NCBI RefSeq assembly: GCF_000425805.1
Contig: NZ_AUED01000012.1
Location: forward strand, 124,001-188,000
Direction: 5' to 3'
DNA: 64,000 nucleotides
DNA from: Pseudomonas vranovensis DSM 16006
GTDB lineage: Bacteria; Pseudomonadota; Gammaproteobacteria; Pseudomonadales; Pseudomonadaceae
This document shows, piece by piece, positions 56,020-64,000 of this stretch. Position 1 is the stretch's first letter; every line of letters starts with the position of its first letter. A model generated the notes under the pieces. That model ran no database searches. It saw only the letters and a program-made list of their open reading frames with translations, and was not told the origin of the DNA. The position numbers and the translations under genes were made by a program.

Positions 56020-56806
56020 CTGTGGCGAGCTCCTTGATGAAATACTGGTGCAGGTAATCGTTGAGTTTACGTGAGGCCTGGGGGGCAGGCCCGAGGGCTG
56101 CAAATGCCTGAGGGTCGATATCCTCGCCGATCTGCAGGCTGAAGTGCACTCGGCGCAATGGGATACGGTACCAGGCCTCGGCCTTGGTCAAGGTGGTGGG
56201 GGTGACCTTGATGGTCACCGGTGTGATGATCTTCGCACCGCGCAGGGCGATTGCGGCCGCACCGCGATGAAAGGCGGGCGTCTCGCCGGGCGGGGTGCGC
56301 GTGCCTTCGGGGAAGATGATCAACGTCTGGCCTGCGTGCAAGGCGGCGGCCGCGCTGTCGAGCATGTCCATGCTGCCGTCGTTGCTGATGTACTGTGCCG
56401 CGCGCACCGGACCGCGGGTGAACAGGTTGTGGAACAGGCTCTGCTTGACCACGCAGTTGGCCTGGCGTACCCGGCCGATCAGAAACACCACGTCGATCAG
56501 TGACGGATGATTGGCGAGGATCATCTGGCCGGGACGCCCGAGCGTGTTTGCGCCACGCACCTCATACGTCAGCACGCCGCTCACCGCCATGAAACGCACG
56601 AAGCGCCAGAACAGCCAACTGATGGTATGCCGGGTTCGCTGGCGAAGGCGCGTGCTGTCGCCGGGCAGGCACGCCAGCAGCGGGATGACCAGCACCCGCA
56701 GGCACAGGCTGCCGACACCGAACAGACCGAAACTGAATGCGGTGGCGAACAGTCGCCAATAGTAGGCATCCCGTGGCCGGTTCAAGGCTTGCGCCGCCAG
56801 GTCCAT
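55994..56806 (-). CDS. PlsC-type acyltransferase (1-acylglycerol-3-phosphate acyltransferase family)
   Basis: The 270-residue protein has two N-terminal hydrophobic segments and the LPLAT motifs HX4D (His100-Asp105 in ANHPSLIDV) and FPEGTR at 165-170. It probably moves the polyene acyl chain from ACP to a glycerol or sugar hydroxyl. ATG 56806 lies 25 nt inside the end of the chain-length-factor gene. Confidence 0.88.
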   Translation of the reverse strand: MDLAAQALNRPRDAYYWRLFATAFSFGLFGVGSLCLRVLVIPLLACLPGDSTRLRQRTRHTISWLFWRFVRFMAVSGVLTYEVRGANTLGRPGQMILANHPSLIDVVFLIGRVRQANCVVKQSLFHNLFTRGPVRAAQYISNDGSMDMLDSAAAALHAGQTLIIFPEGTRTPPGETPAFHRGAAAIALRGAKIITPVTIKVTPTTLTKAEAWYRIPLRRVHFSLQIGEDIDPQAFAALGPAPQASRKLNDYLHQYFIKELATDERSTARP

Positions 56807-57498
56807 GAACGGCGCTTCCCGGTATGGGTAAAAGTGACCTGGCCAGTCAGCAGGTTGCGCAGCCAGCACAGGGCGTGTGGTTCGTTGTCGGGGTGCGAGG
56901 TGGTGCTGCTCTGCTGGGCCAGGGTCCAGGTGTCACCGGGGGTCAGCAGCAGTGCCAGCGCATAGTCGAACGGCACGTCGTCGACCCAGTCGCGGTAAGC
57001 CTGGGGCGGAAGTTCTTCAACGACGATCAGCAGCACCGCCGGTGCGCCATCGTGCAACAGGCCGGCGGCTTCCAGCACGCCTTGCTCGAAACCGTCACCG
57101 GCGCCGGCAAGGGCGGTCATTTCGGCGCTGGAGTCGCGCATGATCGACCACAGGCCGATCACGGCGTTATGCACCGAGAGGCTGAACTGGGTGGGGGAGA
57201 GCGGTTGTTCCCGGGCCAGGTCGCTGAGGAGGGCGAAGGTGCGTGGGGTTTCCCCGTGTCGGCAGACGAACACCAGCGGCAGGTCCTCCAGCCCTTCGGC
57301 CAACGGCCAGCCGACGGCGAAGGCCATGCGTGCCAAGCGGCTCAGGCGTCGGCGCTGCATGGCAGGCAAAAACGACACATCCGGCGCCTGATCGGTCGGC
57401 GCTAAGGGCTGGCTTGCCTGGCTCCAGTGCTGCCAGTCGGCAGTCGTCTGCAGGCCTGGCGCCCAGGCTCGCCACTGGCTGATGTCGAATGTGATCAC
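56782..57498 (-). CDS. Ketosynthase-like chain-length factor (ApeC-like), first gene of the operon
   Basis: The 238-residue protein matches the N-terminal ketoacyl-synthase-like family found at the start of aryl-polyene operons. It has RRRLSRLARMAF, FVCRHGETPRT and SLSVHNAVIGLWSI, but neither an active-site Cys nor the two His of a working ketosynthase, so it must be non-catalytic. Studied homologues form a heterodimer with the ApeO ketosynthase and limit chain length. Confidence 0.82.
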   Translation of the reverse strand: MITFDISQWRAWAPGLQTTADWQHWSQASQPLAPTDQAPDVSFLPAMQRRRLSRLARMAFAVGWPLAEGLEDLPLVFVCRHGETPRTFALLSDLAREQPLSPTQFSLSVHNAVIGLWSIMRDSSAEMTALAGAGDGFEQGVLEAAGLLHDGAPAVLLIVVEELPPQAYRDWVDDVPFDYALALLLTPGDTWTLAQQSSTTSHPDNEPHALCWLRNLLTGQVTFTHTGKRRSWTWRRKP

Positions 57499-57809
57499 GA
57501 TGGTTGTTTTCCGCCCTGAGGGACTGCCTTGCCGAGGGTGCTGCAGCTGTTGAACTGGCAGGGTTTGGCGCTAAAACCGAGTGGCGCGCATTATCCCGGT
57601 GACTCCGGCGGGTAGCAAATGCTGGTTGCACATTCGCCCGCCAGTAAAAGACCTCGAAGGATCTGCTTCGTCAGACTAGCCTGTTTTTTCCCGACAGACG
57701 GTAGCAAGCGGTTGTCGGTCGATTCCTTGGCATCTTGAGCATACGGTGCTGGTCAAGCCTGCGCCGGCACCACATACTCGGTCATTCCCTGATACACGGA
57801 GGTCATTCC
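57499..57809. other. Divergent intergenic region between the aryl-polyene operon and the parA-like gene
   Basis: This 311-bp region has no supported gene. It contains the candidate operon promoter (57590-57618). The rest, including an AT-richer patch near 57660-57700, shows no clear plus-strand promoter for the ParA gene. Confidence 0.7.
57590..57618 (-). promoter_or_regulatory. Candidate sigma-70 promoter of the aryl-polyene-type operon
   Basis: On the minus strand, TTGCTA (57613-57618, 4/6) and GATAAT (57590-57595, 5/6) are separated by exactly 17 nt. Transcription would begin about 85 nt ahead of ATG 57498. No other good promoter is visible within the operon, where genes overlap throughout. 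Confidence 0.5.
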
Positions 57810-58583
57810 ATGCGGCGCGTGGTGTTCAATCAGAAAGGTGGCGTGGGCAAGTCGAGCATTGCCTGCAACCTGGCAGCGGTGAGTGCCAATGAAGGCTATC
57901 GAACCTTGCTGATCGACCTGGATGCCCAGGCAAACTCGACCCAGTACCTGACCGGGTTGACCGGTGACGACATTCCCATGGGGATTGCCGATTTCTTCAA
58001 GCAGACCCTGTCTTCGGGCCCGTTTGCCAAGAAGAACAAAGTCGATATCTACGAAACCCCCTTCGACAACCTGCATGTGGTGACCGCCACCGCCGAGCTG
58101 GCCGACCTGCAGCCCAAGCTTGAGGCCAAGCACAAGATCAACAAGCTGCGCAAACTGCTCGATGAGCTGAGCGAAGACTACGACCGGATCTACCTGGACA
58201 CACCGCCAGCGTTGAACTTCTACGCCGTTTCAGCGCTGATTGCGGCAGATCGTGTATTGATTCCTTTCGATTGCGACAGCTTTTCCCGCCAGGCGCTGTA
58301 TGGCCTGCTGGCCGAGATCGAGGAACTCAAAGACGATCACAACGAGGATCTTCAGGTTGAGGGCATCGTCGTCAACCAGTTCCAGGCCCGTGCCAGCCTG
58401 CCCCAGCAGATGCTCGACGAGCTGTTGGCCGAAGGCCTTCCGGTGTTGCCGGTCTACCTCAACAGTTCGGTGAAGATGCGTGAATCACATCAGGCCAGCC
58501 TGCCGCTGATTCACCTGGAGCCCCGGCACAAGCTGACGCAGCAGTTTGTCGAGCTGCATGCCTTGCTTGAAGAGAACGCCTAG
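57810..58583 (+). CDS. Orphan ParA-family ATPase
   Basis: The 257-residue P-loop ATPase has the deviant Walker A KGGVGKSS at residues 9-16, Walker A' LLIDLDAQANS at about 38-48, and Walker B-like RIYLDTPPALNF near 128. A CGGAGG-type site precedes ATG 57810. No parB gene or parS-like repeat lies beside it, so it is probably a positioning ATPase for a protein cargo rather than a chromosome partition gene. The link to the neighbouring pigment operon is positional only. Confidence 0.88.
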   Translation: MRRVVFNQKGGVGKSSIACNLAAVSANEGYRTLLIDLDAQANSTQYLTGLTGDDIPMGIADFFKQTLSSGPFAKKNKVDIYETPFDNLHVVTATAELADLQPKLEAKHKINKLRKLLDELSEDYDRIYLDTPPALNFYAVSALIAADRVLIPFDCDSFSRQALYGLLAEIEELKDDHNEDLQVEGIVVNQFQARASLPQQMLDELLAEGLPVLPVYLNSSVKMRESHQASLPLIHLEPRHKLTQQFVELHALLEENA

Positions 58584-58589
58584 TAATTG

Positions 58590-58639
58590 ATCGCGGGGCA
58601 AGCCCGCTCCAACCTGTAGGAGCGGGCTTGCCCCGCGAT
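58590..58639. repeat. REP pair between parA-like gene and trxC
   Basis: ATCGCGGGGCAAGCCCGCTCC and its exact inverse, GGAGCGGGCTTGCCCCGCGAT, are joined by an 8-nt loop (AACCTGTA). It is the best-preserved REP pair in the window. Lying between convergent genes, it may also act as a bidirectional terminator or RNA-end protector. Confidence 0.93.
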
Positions 58640-58644
58640 GGCTT

Positions 58645-59079
58645 TCAAATTCCCTGGCTACGCAGCCACTCCAGCAACTGCTGAAGTGGAAACGCACCGC
58701 TCTGGCGCGCTACTTCCCGGCCATTCCTGAACAGGATCAGGCTGGGAATCGACCGAATCCCCAATTGCCCCGACAACTGTTGATTGGCCTCGCTGTCCAG
58801 CTTGGCCAGGCGGCACCGGCCGCTCAGCTGCTTGGCCGCTTGTTCAAAGATCGGGGCAAAGGATTTGCACGGCCCGCACCAATCGGCCCAGACGTCGATC
58901 AACAGCGGCAGGTCGCCCTTGATCTGGCTGGCGTAGTCGCCCTGTTTGAGCTCGAAAGGCGTGTTCAGCAGTACCGGGCTTTTGCAGCGACCGCATTTTG
59001 GCGAATCGCCCAGGCGCTCGCCCGGGATACGGTTCAGCCCGTTGCAGTGCGGGCAGGGGATCAGCAGGGGTTCAGTCAT
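58645..59079 (-). CDS. trxC: Thioredoxin 2 (TrxC)
   Basis: The 144-residue thioredoxin has an N-terminal zinc-binding extension (CPHC at 9-12 and CGRC at 29-32) and the active site WCGPC with Cys68 and Cys71. It reduces disulfides in the cytoplasm, often under oxidative stress. ATG 59079 gives the family N-terminus. The gap to selO carries a REP fragment (CGACTTGCCTCGCGATTG, about 59109-59126). Confidence 0.95.
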   Translation of the reverse strand: MTEPLLIPCPHCNGLNRIPGERLGDSPKCGRCKSPVLLNTPFELKQGDYASQIKGDLPLLIDVWADWCGPCKSFAPIFEQAAKQLSGRCRLAKLDSEANQQLSGQLGIRSIPSLILFRNGREVARQSGAFPLQQLLEWLRSQGI

Positions 59080-59132
59080 CAAAAAAACTCCGTAGCAGCG
59101 GCGGTGCGACGCTTCGACTTGCCTCGCGATTG

Positions 59133-64000
<4,868 letters not shown>

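Noticed and set aside
42670..57498. Recently acquired genomic island
   Set aside because: No integrase, tRNA edge, direct repeats or IS remnants are visible and base composition looks like the flanks by eye. It may be an old, vertically kept cluster.
57810..58583. Chromosome partition locus (parAB)
   Set aside because: No parB and no parS-like 16-bp palindromes are present nearby; the true parAB lies near the origin in Pseudomonas.

Overview
This window is a GC-rich stretch of a Pseudomonas chromosome, most like the P. putida / P. fluorescens lineages. The evidence is gene order (ftsE-ftsX-rpoH; thiS-thiG-trmB; hemW-rdgB-metW-metX-yggT-proC-yggS-pilT; argS-priA-rpmE; ponA-pilMNOPQ-aroK-aroB-damX-gltB-gltD-hemE; trxC-selO-mscK), the close fit of the encoded proteins to Pseudomonas families, and several Pseudomonas-type REP hairpins built on a GCGGGGCAAGCCCGC-like core. 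I saw no rRNA, tRNA, insertion sequence, prophage or CRISPR array. The window cuts ftsE at its left end and mscK at its right end.

Region by region. Positions 1-4060 hold cell division and stress genes (ftsE, ftsX, rpoH with a candidate AlgU promoter), a DUF1993 protein, mtgA and a DUF423 membrane protein. Positions 4162-5937 hold thiS-thiG and trmB. Positions 5991-12625 are a minus-strand run covering heme chaperone, nucleotide sanitation, methionine, proline and PLP genes. Positions 12692-15739 hold pilT, an NlpC/P60 peptidase, a TM2 protein and a SPOR protein. Positions 15741-22493 hold argS, priA, rpmE, a secreted nuclease and malic enzyme. Positions 22691-32358 hold PBP1A diverging from a compact pilM-N-(O+P fusion)-Q operon that runs into aroK, aroB and damX. 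Positions 32721-40317 hold glutamate synthase, hemE and a small periplasmic BOF protein. Positions 40381-42665 are an MFS/LysR divergon.

Positions 42670-57498 are the main accessory region: one tightly overlapped, minus-strand operon of 17 genes for an aryl-polyene-type pigment lipid. It has two acyl carrier proteins, two full ketosynthases plus a ketosynthase-like chain-length factor, a ketoreductase, two hotdog dehydratase domains (one fused to an AMP-forming ligase), an MIO-type ammonia-lyase, a thioesterase, two acyltransferases, a glycosyltransferase, and an export module (LolA-like, MMPL/RND, DUF3261 lipoprotein). The combination suggests an amino-acid-derived aryl starter is activated, loaded on an ACP, extended and desaturated as a polyene, joined to a lipid or sugar-lipid anchor, and moved to the outer membrane. 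A good sigma-70-like promoter lies just upstream.

Positions 57810-64000 return to ordinary chromosome: an orphan ParA ATPase, trxC, selO and mscK.

The two most notable signals are (1) an 11-G homopolymer that breaks the pilQ secretin frame, which could be phase variation, slippage or a sequencing error, and (2) the aryl-polyene-type operon with its own ammonia-lyase and a ligase-dehydratase fusion.
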